Assembly: GCA_017618195.1 (NCBI GenBank)
Contig: JAFZUW010000066.1
Span: 62,001-126,000, forward strand
Direction: 5' to 3'
Origin: Lachnospiraceae bacterium
Lineage (GTDB): Bacteria; Bacillota; Clostridia; Lachnospirales; Lachnospiraceae
Length of the DNA: 64,000 bases
Positions 24,004 to 33,111 of this stretch are shown piece by piece (within the stretch, counting starts at the first letter, position 1; every line of letters starts with the position of its first letter). Both the position numbers and the translations under genes were made by a program. The notes below the pieces were generated by a model. It was not told the DNA's origin. It was given only the letters and a program-made list of their open reading frames with translations, and did no database searches.

Positions 24004-24825
24004 ATGAAAACGGGTATTTTCGCACAAAGGAGACGGCGCAGGGTATTGTTCTTACTGACAATGCTTTTTGTCTGTGCTCTTCTTGGTTCCTGTAAGAAGA
24101 ATAAGAACACGCCGACGCCTACTCCGACACCTACGCCCGTAGAGAACCGCGGCGGCTCAAGGGAAGCATCCCAGACGGACGACGCGCAGAAGATATACCA
24201 GTTTGCCGCTCCCCAGACCGGCGATATTCTCGTGAAGATTACCGTAAAGAAGTACGGAACGATCACCTTGAAGCTGTTTCCGAACGAAGCTCCGAAGGCG
24301 GTCGAGAACTTCAAGTCGCTTGTGGAGCAGGGCTGCTACGACAACGTGAAATTCGCGCGTGTCGTTGCCGATTATATGATCCAGTCCGGAACGGCACAGG
24401 GATACACCTCAAGCATATACGGCGGCGGATTTGAAGTCGAAACATCCGACAAGCTGATGCCGGTCCGCGGAGCCCTCTGCATGGCGGATGCGGGAGAGGA
24501 CGGGACCAACACGAGTTCGTTCTTCATCGTGCAGACGAAGGCTTCCGTGCTGAAAAGCTTAAGCGAACCGCTGGACGCCCGCTATCAGATGACATTTTCC
24601 GACTATTTAAAAGAAGCATATAATACGAAACTGACCGATCAGGAACTGGAATTCTATTATAAGTACGGCGGCGCCCCGTGGCTCTACGGACACCAGACGG
24701 TATTCGGACAGGTAATCGACGGGTTCGATGTGCTGGACCTGATCAGCGAGGCAAAGGTGACCTCGCAGTGTGTTCCGAATCCGGGCATCTTTATCGAATC
24801 AATCCGCGTGGAAACCGTGCAGTAA
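24004..24825 (+). CDS. Cyclophilin-type peptidyl-prolyl isomerase lipoprotein
   Basis: This isomerase catalyses cis-trans proline isomerisation and probably helps folding outside the membrane. The 273-aa precursor has a basic start, a hydrophobic core and a lipobox ending LLGSC (about residue 35), then a Thr-Pro repeat spacer and the cyclophilin domain (about 75-270) with the core TITLKLFPNEAPKAVENF, VADYMIQSGTAQG and NTSSFFIVQ; the usual arginine of FHRVI is replaced in FARVV. I chose the ATG at 24004, after GGAAG, over a GTG 18 bases upstream close to the transcription start. A two-component system follows 106 bases later. Confidence 0.9.
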   Translation: MKTGIFAQRRRRRVLFLLTMLFVCALLGSCKKNKNTPTPTPTPTPVENRGGSREASQTDDAQKIYQFAAPQTGDILVKITVKKYGTITLKLFPNEAPKAVENFKSLVEQGCYDNVKFARVVADYMIQSGTAQGYTSSIYGGGFEVETSDKLMPVRGALCMADAGEDGTNTSSFFIVQTKASVLKSLSEPLDARYQMTFSDYLKEAYNTKLTDQELEFYYKYGGAPWLYGHQTVFGQVIDGFDVLDLISEAKVTSQCVPNPGIFIESIRVETVQ

Positions 24826-24931
24826 CGGGCGTTTCGCAGATTGTTCCGCCGTTGTTCACAGTTTAAACATAGGCATTGATTATCTTTTATTTCAATATAC
24901 AGAGCAGGTTGTCTGCAGGAAGGAGTTTGGC

Positions 24932-25600
24932 ATGGACGAGATACGCGTTCTTGTTGTGGATGATGAAGCCCGAATGAGAAAACTGGTTTGCGACTTTCTG
25001 CAGAAGCGCGGATATGTCACGATCGAGGCGGAGGACGGCGAGCGCGCCGTGGAATTGTTTTTCGAGAAAAAGAATATCGACCTTGTTCTGCTGGACGTCA
25101 TGATGCCCAAGATGGACGGATGGGAAGTCTGCAAGGAGATCCGGCAGTACTCCAAGGTTCCGATCATCATGCTGACCGCCAAATCCGAAGAGAGAGACGA
25201 ACTGCTCGGGTTTAAGCTCGGTGTGGACGAGTATGTATCAAAGCCGTTCAGCCCGAAGATACTGATGGCGAGAGTTGATGCGATTTTACGCCGTACTACT
25301 ACTGTAGAAGAAAACTGTGAGGCGGGCGGAATCGTCATTGATAAGACCGCGCATCAGGTTACGATCGACGGCAAGCCGATCGAGCTCAGCGTAAAGGAAT
25401 TCGAGTTGCTTTCGTATTTCGTAACGAACCGGGGAGTTGCCCTTTCCCGCGAGAAGATCTTAAACAACGTTTGGAATTACGATTATTTCGGGGATGCGAG
25501 AACAATCGATACCCACGTTAAGAAGCTTCGGAACAAGCTCGGCGAAAAAGGAGAATACATTAAAACAATCTGGGGGATGGGATACAAGTTCGATTATTGA
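24932..25600 (+). CDS. OmpR-family response regulator
   Basis: The 222-aa protein has a receiver domain (about 3-115) with acidic pocket Asp10/Asp11, phosphorylation site Asp55 (LLDVMMP) and Lys in SKPFSP, then a winged-helix DNA-binding domain (about 128-222) with SVKEFELLSYF and RTIDTHVKKLRNKLG. It is the DNA-binding partner of the histidine kinase encoded next. The ATG at 24932 follows AGGAAGGAG; the same frame is open further upstream, but that would run into the end of the cyclophilin gene. Target genes are unknown. Confidence 0.93.
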   Translation: MDEIRVLVVDDEARMRKLVCDFLQKRGYVTIEAEDGERAVELFFEKKNIDLVLLDVMMPKMDGWEVCKEIRQYSKVPIIMLTAKSEERDELLGFKLGVDEYVSKPFSPKILMARVDAILRRTTTVEENCEAGGIVIDKTAHQVTIDGKPIELSVKEFELLSYFVTNRGVALSREKILNNVWNYDYFGDARTIDTHVKKLRNKLGEKGEYIKTIWGMGYKFDY

Positions 25601-25613
25601 TTCCTGAAACCTT

Positions 25614-25644
25614 GTTTTGCCCTGTTGAAAAGCAGGGCATTTTC
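25614..25644 (+). terminator. Hairpin with T-run between regulator and kinase genes
   Basis: TGCCCTG (25618-25624) and CAGGGCA (25633-25639) followed by TTTTCG form a short intrinsic-terminator-like hairpin. It may lower kinase expression relative to the regulator. Confidence 0.65.
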
Positions 25645-25712
25645 GATTTATAAAGAGCATGCGGTTAAGGGGCGGAAACGCATCCCGAAAGGCCGCCGGA
25701 AAGGCAGAAGCA

Positions 25713-27317
25713 ATGCAAAAAGCCCGCTATAAAACACTTCGCGTGAAGATGGTAGTCGCATTTGTCCTCGTAACCTGCGCAATGCTTGTTGCGACGTGGC
25801 TGATGACGAAATTCGTACTTCCGAAAGTGTATCTGAAATCGAAGATCAACGACCTGACGAGCACTTATGAAACCGTGAAGATGATCCTCGACCAGAATGA
25901 CGAATTCACCGATGACACGGTGTCCAGTCTGAACAGTCTTCTGGTCGGGAAGAACATTCTGCTTGTCGTGATGGACGGAAGGAAGGCAATCTTCGCGGAT
26001 CCGCTTTACACGAACGGAACGAAGCGCGTGAAGGACCGGCTTTCCGAAGTGATCACGCTTGATAACCGGTTTGCGGTCGACCGCGAAGGAAACTGGGAGA
26101 AGAAGCTGATCCATCGGACCGACGCGTTTGAGATCTACGAGATGACGGAACGCGAAAAGGATTCCGAGGACGCTCCGGTGTCTTATACCGGAAGTGAGAC
26201 GGACATTGTTAAGCACCGCGAGAAGACGCAGGGCGGAACATACATCGATCTGGTCGGCGACCGGAGCGGAAGGTACATCATATACTTAAGCATCGATTAC
26301 GAGAGCATCTCAAGGGCGACCAATATCGCCACGAACTTCCAGTTCAAAGTCGCTCTCGGCATTCTTTTCATCGCCGCATTTGTGATCTTCCTGATGTGCA
26401 AGATTATCACAAAGCCGATTGAAGACATGTCTCAGGCGGCCGAAAGAATGTGTAAGCTCGATTTTAACGCGCACTGTCCGGAAGACCGCAACGATGAGAT
26501 CGGTGAACTCGGACGGTCGTTGAACGTCATGTCCGAGCGGCTTGAGAAGACAATCGGAGACCTGAAGCAGGCCAATAACGAACTCGAACGCGACATCAAG
26601 AAGAAAGAAGAGATCGAGTCGATGCGGCGCGACTTTATTTCCAACGTGTCGCACGAGCTGAAGACGCCGATCGCGCTGATCCAAGGCTATGCGGAAGGCC
26701 TTCAGGACAACGTTAATGACGACGCGGAAAGCCGCAACTACTACTGCGACGTTATCATCGACGAAGCGGGCAAGATGAACAGCATCGTCCGCAAACTGCT
26801 GTCGCTGAACCAGCTTGAGTACGGCGAGCAGACGCTCGAGTACGACCGCTTTGACATATACGACGTCTTAAGAGGCGTTCTCAGAGATACGGAAATCCTT
26901 GAAAAACAGCAGAATGTGAAGGTGTGTCTGTACGGTGAGGGACCCTGCTACGTATGGGCTGACGAATACCGGATCGAGGAAGTCGTTACCAACTACATCA
27001 GCAACGCGTTCCATCACGTGAGCCGTTCGAAAGAGATCGCGGTTTCCGTAAAAAAAACAGATGCAGTCGTGCGCGTTTCCGTGTATAATACAGGAGAGCC
27101 TATTCCCGAAGAAGATATCGATAAAATCTGGATCAAGTTCTACAAGGTGGATAAGGCGAGAACGAGAGAATACGGCGGGACCGGAATCGGTCTTTCAGTC
27201 GTCAAGGCGGTTATGGATGCCCACAACCAGAAATGCGGCGTGATCAATCACGAAGGCGGCGTGGAGTTCTGGTTTGAAATGGAATCGGCGGACAACGACC
27301 CGCAGAAGAAGCAGTGA
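25713..27317 (+). CDS. Membrane sensor histidine kinase
   Basis: The 534-aa kinase has a first membrane helix (about 11-31), an extracytoplasmic sensor region of about 180 residues, a second helix (about 211-233), a HAMP domain (about 234-285), a HisKA domain with the phospho-accepting His in VSHELKTPIALIQGYAEG (about 313), and a HATPase domain ending in GGTGIGLSVVKAVMDAH. It should phosphorylate the response regulator encoded 112 bases upstream. The stimulus is unknown. The start is uncertain: the ATG at 25713 has a modest GGAAAGG site, while an ATG at 25659 would add 18 mostly basic residues. Confidence 0.9.
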   Translation: MQKARYKTLRVKMVVAFVLVTCAMLVATWLMTKFVLPKVYLKSKINDLTSTYETVKMILDQNDEFTDDTVSSLNSLLVGKNILLVVMDGRKAIFADPLYTNGTKRVKDRLSEVITLDNRFAVDREGNWEKKLIHRTDAFEIYEMTEREKDSEDAPVSYTGSETDIVKHREKTQGGTYIDLVGDRSGRYIIYLSIDYESISRATNIATNFQFKVALGILFIAAFVIFLMCKIITKPIEDMSQAAERMCKLDFNAHCPEDRNDEIGELGRSLNVMSERLEKTIGDLKQANNELERDIKKKEEIESMRRDFISNVSHELKTPIALIQGYAEGLQDNVNDDAESRNYYCDVIIDEAGKMNSIVRKLLSLNQLEYGEQTLEYDRFDIYDVLRGVLRDTEILEKQQNVKVCLYGEGPCYVWADEYRIEEVVTNYISNAFHHVSRSKEIAVSVKKTDAVVRVSVYNTGEPIPEEDIDKIWIKFYKVDKARTREYGGTGIGLSVVKAVMDAHNQKCGVINHEGGVEFWFEMESADNDPQKKQ

Positions 27318-27387
27318 CGGTCCGGTGCGTACCGCAGAAGAAACGGAACCGTTTTAAGAATAATATCGACCGGTCAGGAGAGGGAAA

Positions 27388-27993
27388 ATGATAGCAATAA
27401 TCGATTATGATGCCGGAAACATCCGAAGCGTGGAACATGCCCTTGCGGCGCTCAAGTTCCCTGCAGCAGTGACACGTGACCCGGCTGTGATCAGAAAAGC
27501 CGACAAGGTAATCCTTCCGGGCGTCGGTGCATTCGGCGACGCAATGGAGAAGCTTGAGTCGTACGGACTTACCGAAGTGATCCGCGAGGTTGTTGCGGCA
27601 GGCAAGCCGTTTCTCGGCATATGCCTCGGACTGCAGCTGATGTTTGACGAGAGCGAAGAGACGTCGGGCGTTAAAGGGCTTTCGCTCCTTCCCGGACGGA
27701 TCGTACGGATTCCCGAAGGGGACGGCCGCAAGATCCCGCATATCGGCTGGAACGACTTGTCCTTCCCGAAGAAGAGCCGTCTGTTTGAAGGCATTCCGGA
27801 AGGCAGCTATGTGTATTTCGTCCACTCGTATTATCTCGAGGCAAAGGACCCGGGCGACGTTGCGGCAACGACCGAATACGGCGCACACATCCATGCTTCG
27901 GTGGAGCACGGAAACCTGTTCGCATGCCAGTTCCATCCGGAGAAGAGCGGCGATGTGGGACTCCGCATCCTGACCAATTTCTGCAATCTGTAG
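27388..27993 (+). CDS. hisH: Imidazole glycerol phosphate synthase, glutaminase subunit HisH
   Basis: HisH releases ammonia from glutamine for HisF in histidine synthesis. The 201-aa class I amidotransferase has the nucleophile Cys in GICLGLQLMF (about 79) and the His-Glu pair in FHPEKSG (about 183-185), plus the oxyanion-side GVGAFGDAM. The ATG follows a GAGAGGG site. hisF is 54 bases downstream, making the usual complex pair. No other his genes are in the window. Confidence 0.96.
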   Translation: MIAIIDYDAGNIRSVEHALAALKFPAAVTRDPAVIRKADKVILPGVGAFGDAMEKLESYGLTEVIREVVAAGKPFLGICLGLQLMFDESEETSGVKGLSLLPGRIVRIPEGDGRKIPHIGWNDLSFPKKSRLFEGIPEGSYVYFVHSYYLEAKDPGDVAATTEYGAHIHASVEHGNLFACQFHPEKSGDVGLRILTNFCNL

Positions 27994-28047
27994 GACGATA
28001 ATGAATAAGATCCGGCGCATACCCGGTGCCGGAAAGAGGATAAGAGA

Positions 28048-28806
28048 ATGTTTACGAAAAGGATTATTCCCTGTCTCGATGTACACAACGGACGGGTTGT
28101 AAAAGGTATTAATTTTGTGAATCTCCGGGATGCCGGCGACCCGGTCGAGGTCGGACGGGCATACGGTGAGGCGGATGCGGACGAGCTTGTGTTTCTCGAT
28201 ATCACGGCTTCCTCGGACGCCCGCGAGATCCGTGCGGAGATGGTAAGAAGAGTTGCCGAGACGGTATTCATTCCGTTTACCGTCGGAGGCGGAATCCGGA
28301 CCGTGGACGACTTCCGGATGATCCTCCGCGAGGGCGCCGACAAGGTTGCCGTAAACTCGGCGGCCATCATGGATCCGGAACTCATAAGCCGTGCGGCGGA
28401 CAAGTTCGGAAGCCAGTGCGTGGTATGCGCGATCGATGCGAAACGCTCGGATGACGGCACGTTCCACGTATTCAAAAACGGCGGCCGCATTGACATGGGG
28501 CTGGATGCGATCGAGTGGGCGAAGAAGGCGGAACGTCTCGGCGCCGGCGAGATCCTTTTAACCAGCATGGACTGCGACGGCACGAAGGACGGGTACGATC
28601 TCGAACTGACCCGCAAGGTTGCGGATGCCGTTAAGATCCCGGTTATCGCTTCGGGCGGAGCCGGCAAGATGGAACACTTTTATGACGCGCTTACCGTCGG
28701 CGGAGCGGATGCCGCTCTGGCCGCAACGCTGTTCCACTACAAGGAGATGGAGATCGACCAGCTGAAGGAATACCTGCGCGGAAGAGGCGTAAGCGTCCGA
28801 TTATAA
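28048..28806 (+). CDS. hisF: Imidazole glycerol phosphate synthase, cyclase subunit HisF
   Basis: HisF uses ammonia from HisH to turn PRFAR into imidazole glycerol phosphate and AICAR. The 252-aa beta-alpha barrel has catalytic Asp11 ([14 protein letters not shown]), the second catalytic Asp at about 130 (CAIDAKR) and phosphate-binding glycines in VGGGIRT and [10 protein letters not shown]. It follows hisH closely and ung begins 20 bases after it, so these three may share a transcript. Confidence 0.97.
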   Translation: MFTKRIIPCLDVHNGRVVKGINFVNLRDAGDPVEVGRAYGEADADELVFLDITASSDAREIRAEMVRRVAETVFIPFTVGGGIRTVDDFRMILREGADKVAVNSAAIMDPELISRAADKFGSQCVVCAIDAKRSDDGTFHVFKNGGRIDMGLDAIEWAKKAERLGAGEILLTSMDCDGTKDGYDLELTRKVADAVKIPVIASGGAGKMEHFYDALTVGGADAALAATLFHYKEMEIDQLKEYLRGRGVSVRL

Positions 28807-28826
28807 ATCCGAAAGGAGAATCACAC

Positions 28827-29498
28827 ATGGGACCGATCGATGAATGGCTTCCGGCCATCGGCGGAGAGTTTTCGAAGGACTATTACCGGAAACTCGGACG
28901 GATCGTAAACGGCGAGTATGCCAAGTACACCGTCTATCCGGCCAAAGAAGACATCTTTACCGCATTCCGGCTGAGCCCGCTTTCAAAAGTGAAGGTCGTG
29001 ATTCTCGGGCAGGATCCGTATCATGAGCCGGGACAGGCGCACGGGCTTTGCTTCTCGGTAAAGCCGGGTGTGGACATCCCGCCTTCTTTAAGAAACATCT
29101 ATCAGGAACTGCATGACGAGCTCGGATGCGAAATCCCGAATAACGGCTATCTCGTTAAATGGGCCGAGCAGGGCGTGCTTCTTCTCAATACGGTGCTTAC
29201 CGTGCGGGCGCACCAGGCATTTTCCCACCGCGACATCGGATGGGAGACGTTCACGGACGCGGTCATCGCAGCGTTAAACAAAGAGGATCGGCCGATCGTG
29301 TTCCTGCTTTGGGGCAGTCCCGCGCAGCGAAAAGCGGCGATGCTCAACAACCCGAACCACCTAATCCTGAAGGCGCCTCACCCGAGTCCGCTTTCGGCGT
29401 ACCGGGGCTTCTTCGGATGCGGGCATTTCGTTCAGACGAACCGCTTTTTAACGGAACACGGACTTACGCCGATCGATTGGCAGATCGAAAATATATAG
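28827..29498 (+). CDS. ung: Uracil-DNA glycosylase, family 1
   Basis: Ung removes uracil from DNA. The 223-aa protein has the water-activating motif GQDPYH with Asp63, LLLNTVLTV, and the DNA-intercalation motif HPSPLSAYRGFFGCGHF (about 187-203). Length is typical. GAAAGGAG precedes the ATG. It follows hisF by 20 bases and is followed by an AraC regulator 18 bases later. Confidence 0.97.
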   Translation: MGPIDEWLPAIGGEFSKDYYRKLGRIVNGEYAKYTVYPAKEDIFTAFRLSPLSKVKVVILGQDPYHEPGQAHGLCFSVKPGVDIPPSLRNIYQELHDELGCEIPNNGYLVKWAEQGVLLLNTVLTVRAHQAFSHRDIGWETFTDAVIAALNKEDRPIVFLLWGSPAQRKAAMLNNPNHLILKAPHPSPLSAYRGFFGCGHFVQTNRFLTEHGLTPIDWQIENI

Positions 29499-29516
29499 AG
29501 CAGAGAGGGATATCAC

Positions 29517-30380
29517 ATGGCGGAAATTTATTCGGACATTTCTTATCAGGACCTGCACCCTACCATCTGGTACGCAAGCCGCGTGCATGACTCGCGTTTT
29601 GCACATTATCATTCGCACAAGTGCATCGAGATCGCATTTGTCCTCGCCGGCAAAGGCCAGTACTTTGTGGACGGCCGGACATATGACGTCAAGCAGGGCG
29701 ACCTTCTCGTGTGCAACCCCGGCGTGATGCACCAGAGCATCATCACGGATCCGAACGATCCGACACTCGAATTCGTATGCGGATTTTCCGATATCCATCT
29801 GCATGACATGCCGGAAAATACGATCGTTGCGCCGGGCACTTCGCCGCTTCTGACGCTTTCGAGCGAGAATAAGAGAGAGGTCAGCCGCTGCTGCTACGAA
29901 ATCATCGAAGAGTACAATTCGTCTGAACCCGGACGCTATTACATGATCCAGGCGCAGATGATGCGCATGCTTGTAATCATATTCCGCACGCTTTACGGAA
30001 ACCGCAAGAGCAGCGACACCGAAGGAATGAACTTCGAGAGCTATTCGAAGGGATACGTGGTGAAGAACATTCTCGAGTATCTGAACGAGAATTACTCGCA
30101 GCACATTTCGCTTGACCAGATCGCCAAGAACATGTACTTAAGCCCGGTTTACATCTCGAAGATATTCAAAGAGAAGACGGGCGATTCGCCGATCAACTAC
30201 CTGATCAACGTCCGGCTTGAGAAGGCAAAGGACATGCTTGAGGACGGACGCGGAAGCATCCGGAGCATTTCCGCGATGGTCGGTTATGACGACGTATATC
30301 ATTTCAGCAAACTGTTCAAGAAGCATTTCGGTGTTTCGCCGATGCATTACCGCAAGAAGATCATGGACGAGGATGACTGA
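29517..30380 (+). CDS. AraC-family transcriptional regulator
   Basis: The 287-aa protein has an N-terminal cupin-like sensing domain (about 10-150) with HYHSHKCIEIAFVLAG and GDLLVCNPGVMH, and a C-terminal double helix-turn-helix (about 185-285) with ISLDQIAKNMYLSPVYISKIFKE and ISAMVGYDDVYHFSKLFKK. Such regulators usually sense a small molecule, often a sugar. No sugar operon lies beside it; the neighbours are ung and a sirtuin gene 17 bases downstream, so the target is unclear. Confidence 0.92.
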   Translation: MAEIYSDISYQDLHPTIWYASRVHDSRFAHYHSHKCIEIAFVLAGKGQYFVDGRTYDVKQGDLLVCNPGVMHQSIITDPNDPTLEFVCGFSDIHLHDMPENTIVAPGTSPLLTLSSENKREVSRCCYEIIEEYNSSEPGRYYMIQAQMMRMLVIIFRTLYGNRKSSDTEGMNFESYSKGYVVKNILEYLNENYSQHISLDQIAKNMYLSPVYISKIFKEKTGDSPINYLINVRLEKAKDMLEDGRGSIRSISAMVGYDDVYHFSKLFKKHFGVSPMHYRKKIMDEDD

Positions 30381-30397
30381 CGGAAAGGAGAGAAACG

Positions 30398-31138
30398 ATG
30401 AACGGAGACATTAAAACACTTACCGAATGGCTGAAGGAATCGGACAACATTGTATTTTTCGGCGGAGCCGGTGTGTCGACGGCGAGCAACATTCCGGATT
30501 TCCGGAGCTCGAACGGCTTGTATGTACGCAAGCTGAACCGCCAGTGTTCTCCCGAAGAAATGGTTTCGCACACCTTCCTCGTGCGTCATACCGAGGACTT
30601 CTTTGACTTTTACAAAAAATATCTTGTCTATCCGGAGGCAAAGCCGAACGCGGCGCATTACGCTCTGGCGGAACTCGAGCAGATGGGCAAGCTGAAAGCG
30701 ATCGTGACACAGAACATCGACGGCCTTCACCAGATGGCCGGATCGAAGGAAGTGTATGAGATTCACGGAACCGTGCACAAGAACTACTGTACCAATTGCG
30801 GGAAGCAGTTCGATGCGGATTATGTGATGAATTGCGACGGCGTTCCGAAGTGCGACGTATGCGGACACATGGTGCGTCCGGACGTCGTATTGTACGAGGA
30901 AGGGCTGTCGGACTGGCTGATGAGCAAGAGCGTCCGCGCGATCCGCGACGCCGACATGCTGATCATCGGCGGTACCTCGCTTGTCGTTTATCCGGCAGCG
31001 GGACTCATTCAGTATTTCCGCGGAAAGAGGCTCGTGTTGATCAACAAGAGCGAGACGCCGGCGGATTCCATGGCGGGGCTTGTCATCCACGACGATATCG
31101 CGAAGGTTCTTCGTGAAGCGGTGGACGGACTCAAATAG
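30398..31138 (+). CDS. cobB: NAD-dependent protein deacylase (sirtuin)
   Basis: Sirtuins remove acyl groups from lysines with NAD. The 246-aa protein has the NAD-binding motif GAGVSTASNIPDFRS (about 23-37), TQNIDGLH (about 104-111), catalytic His123 and a structural zinc site of Cys131, Cys134, Cys152 and Cys155. Length and order fit the CobB/Sir2 class common in Clostridia. It starts 17 bases after the AraC gene with AAAGGAGAG as ribosome site. Substrate proteins are unknown. Confidence 0.93.
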   Translation: MNGDIKTLTEWLKESDNIVFFGGAGVSTASNIPDFRSSNGLYVRKLNRQCSPEEMVSHTFLVRHTEDFFDFYKKYLVYPEAKPNAAHYALAELEQMGKLKAIVTQNIDGLHQMAGSKEVYEIHGTVHKNYCTNCGKQFDADYVMNCDGVPKCDVCGHMVRPDVVLYEEGLSDWLMSKSVRAIRDADMLIIGGTSLVVYPAAGLIQYFRGKRLVLINKSETPADSMAGLVIHDDIAKVLREAVDGLK

Positions 31139-31182
31139 AAAGTTTTACGGGGGAGAAAATAACTTAATCAAGGAGGCGCAAC

Positions 31183-33111
31183 GTGGAAGATAATTCCAAC
31201 AACAAGAAGAGCGGAAATGATAATGACCGCAAGAAGGGTACGATCGTCAGGATCATCTCGACCGTAATCGTGTTCTTCCTGGTCATCGGCGCATATATCA
31301 TGATCCGGGACTATACGGATTCGCTGAAGCACAAGGAAATCACTTACAACGAATTCAAGCAGATGGTCGAGGACGGAAACGTCAAGGAGGTTGAGCTCCA
31401 GACGGATTACGACCGTATCGTCATCATTCCCGTGAAGCCGAAGGAAGAGGATGCGATGGTGGAGTCATATTACACCGGCATTGTCGGTGATGACACCCTT
31501 CCGTCCTATCTCCTCGAGCACAATGTTACTTTTAAACGAAAGATCATCGATAAGAGCACGACTCTGATCGATTTTCTGATCGCATACATCCTTCCGTTCG
31601 CGCTGATCTACCTGATGATGTGGGCAGTATTCCGCGCCATCTCCAAGAACGGCGGAATCGGCGGCGTCGGCGGTGTCGGCAAGAGCCGCGCGAAGATGTA
31701 TGTGGAAAATGAAACCGGTGTCACATTCAAGGATGTGGCAGGTCAGGAAGAAGCCAAGGACTCCGTTATGGAACTTGTGGACTTCCTGCATGATCCGTCC
31801 AAGTACACGAGAATCGGAGCGAAGCTTCCGAAGGGCGCACTGCTCGTCGGACCTCCCGGAACCGGTAAGACGCTTCTTGCAAAAGCGGTTGCCGGCGAAG
31901 CGCACGTACCGTTCTTCTCCCTGTCCGGTTCGGACTTCGTGGAGATGTTCGTCGGTGTCGGCGCATCCCGTGTAAGAGATCTCTTCAAACAGGCGCAGCA
32001 GGCCGCTCCGTGCATCATCTTCATCGATGAGATCGACGCGATCGGTAAGAGCCGCGACAGCCGTTACGGCGGCGGAAACGACGAGCGCGAGCAGACGCTT
32101 AACCAATTGCTTGCCGAGATGGACGGTTTCGATACTTCAAAGGGTGTTGTCATCCTGGCGGCGACCAACCGTCCGGAAGTGCTTGATAAAGCATTGTTAA
32201 GACCCGGCCGTTTCGACCGCCGGATCATTGTCGACAAGCCCGATCTGAAGGGAAGACTTGCCGTTTTGAAGGTACATGCGAAGAACGTTCTGATGCATGA
32301 TTCCGTTAACCTTGAGGAAATCGCTCTCGCAACGAGCGGTGCGGTCGGCTCCGACCTCGCCAACATCATTAACGAGGCGGCTATCCTTGCGGTTAAGGAA
32401 GGACGTACGGTTGTAAAGCAGTCCGATCTGATGGAGTCGGTGGAAGTCGTATTTGCCGGCAAAGAGAAGAAGGACCGCATCCTCGGCAAAGAGGAGAAGA
32501 AGATTGTTGCATTCCACGAGGTCGGCCATGCATTGGTTGCATGTCTTGAAAAGAATGCCGAACCCGTGCAGAAGATTACGATCGTGCCCCGTACCATGGG
32601 TGCGCTCGGATACACGATGCAGGTTCCCGAAGAAGAGAAGTACTTGGAGTCGAAGGAAGAGATCCTGACGATGATCCGTACCTTCTGCGGCGGACGTGCG
32701 GCGGAGGACGTAATCTTCGGTTCGATCACGACCGGTGCAAGCAACGACATTGAGCGCGCGACGCGGCTGGCGCGTCAGATGATCACGATGTACGGCATGT
32801 CCGACGAGTTCGGCATGGTCGCGCTCGAGACCGTCGAAAGCCAGTATCTGGAAGGCCGTTCCGTTTTGAACTGCAGCGATGAGACTGCTGCCAAAGTGGA
32901 CGAGGCCGTCCGCCGTGTGATGAAAGACTGCTATGAGCAGGCAAAGGCGATGCTTCTCGAGAACCGCGAGATTCTGGAGAAGGCTGCGGAGTTCCTGATC
33001 GAGAAGGAAACTATCACCGGCAAACAGTTTATGGAGATTTTCCGCGCGGTAAAGGAACCTGCGGCGGAAACGGGAGAAAATATTGTTTTAGACATGGAGA
33101 AAGAGATTTGA
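31183..33111 (+). CDS. ftsH: ATP-dependent zinc metalloprotease FtsH
   Basis: FtsH is a hexameric membrane-bound AAA+ protease that removes damaged membrane proteins and some regulators. The 642-aa protein has a first membrane helix (about 23-43), a short extracytoplasmic part, a second helix (about 128-150), an AAA module with GPPGTGKT (about 222) and [11 protein letters not shown] arginines in RPGRFDRR, and the zinc motif HEVGH (about 445), in which the usual Ala is Val; the HExxH core is intact. The start is a GTG at 31183 after AAGGAGG. The next gene starts inside its stop codon. Confidence 0.97.
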   Translation: MEDNSNNKKSGNDNDRKKGTIVRIISTVIVFFLVIGAYIMIRDYTDSLKHKEITYNEFKQMVEDGNVKEVELQTDYDRIVIIPVKPKEEDAMVESYYTGIVGDDTLPSYLLEHNVTFKRKIIDKSTTLIDFLIAYILPFALIYLMMWAVFRAISKNGGIGGVGGVGKSRAKMYVENETGVTFKDVAGQEEAKDSVMELVDFLHDPSKYTRIGAKLPKGALLVGPPGTGKTLLAKAVAGEAHVPFFSLSGSDFVEMFVGVGASRVRDLFKQAQQAAPCIIFIDEIDAIGKSRDSRYGGGNDEREQTLNQLLAEMDGFDTSKGVVILAATNRPEVLDKALLRPGRFDRRIIVDKPDLKGRLAVLKVHAKNVLMHDSVNLEEIALATSGAVGSDLANIINEAAILAVKEGRTVVKQSDLMESVEVVFAGKEKKDRILGKEEKKIVAFHEVGHALVACLEKNAEPVQKITIVPRTMGALGYTMQVPEEEKYLESKEEILTMIRTFCGGRAAEDVIFGSITTGASNDIERATRLARQMITMYGMSDEFGMVALETVESQYLEGRSVLNCSDETAAKVDEAVRRVMKDCYEQAKAMLLENREILEKAAEFLIEKETITGKQFMEIFRAVKEPAAETGENIVLDMEKEI

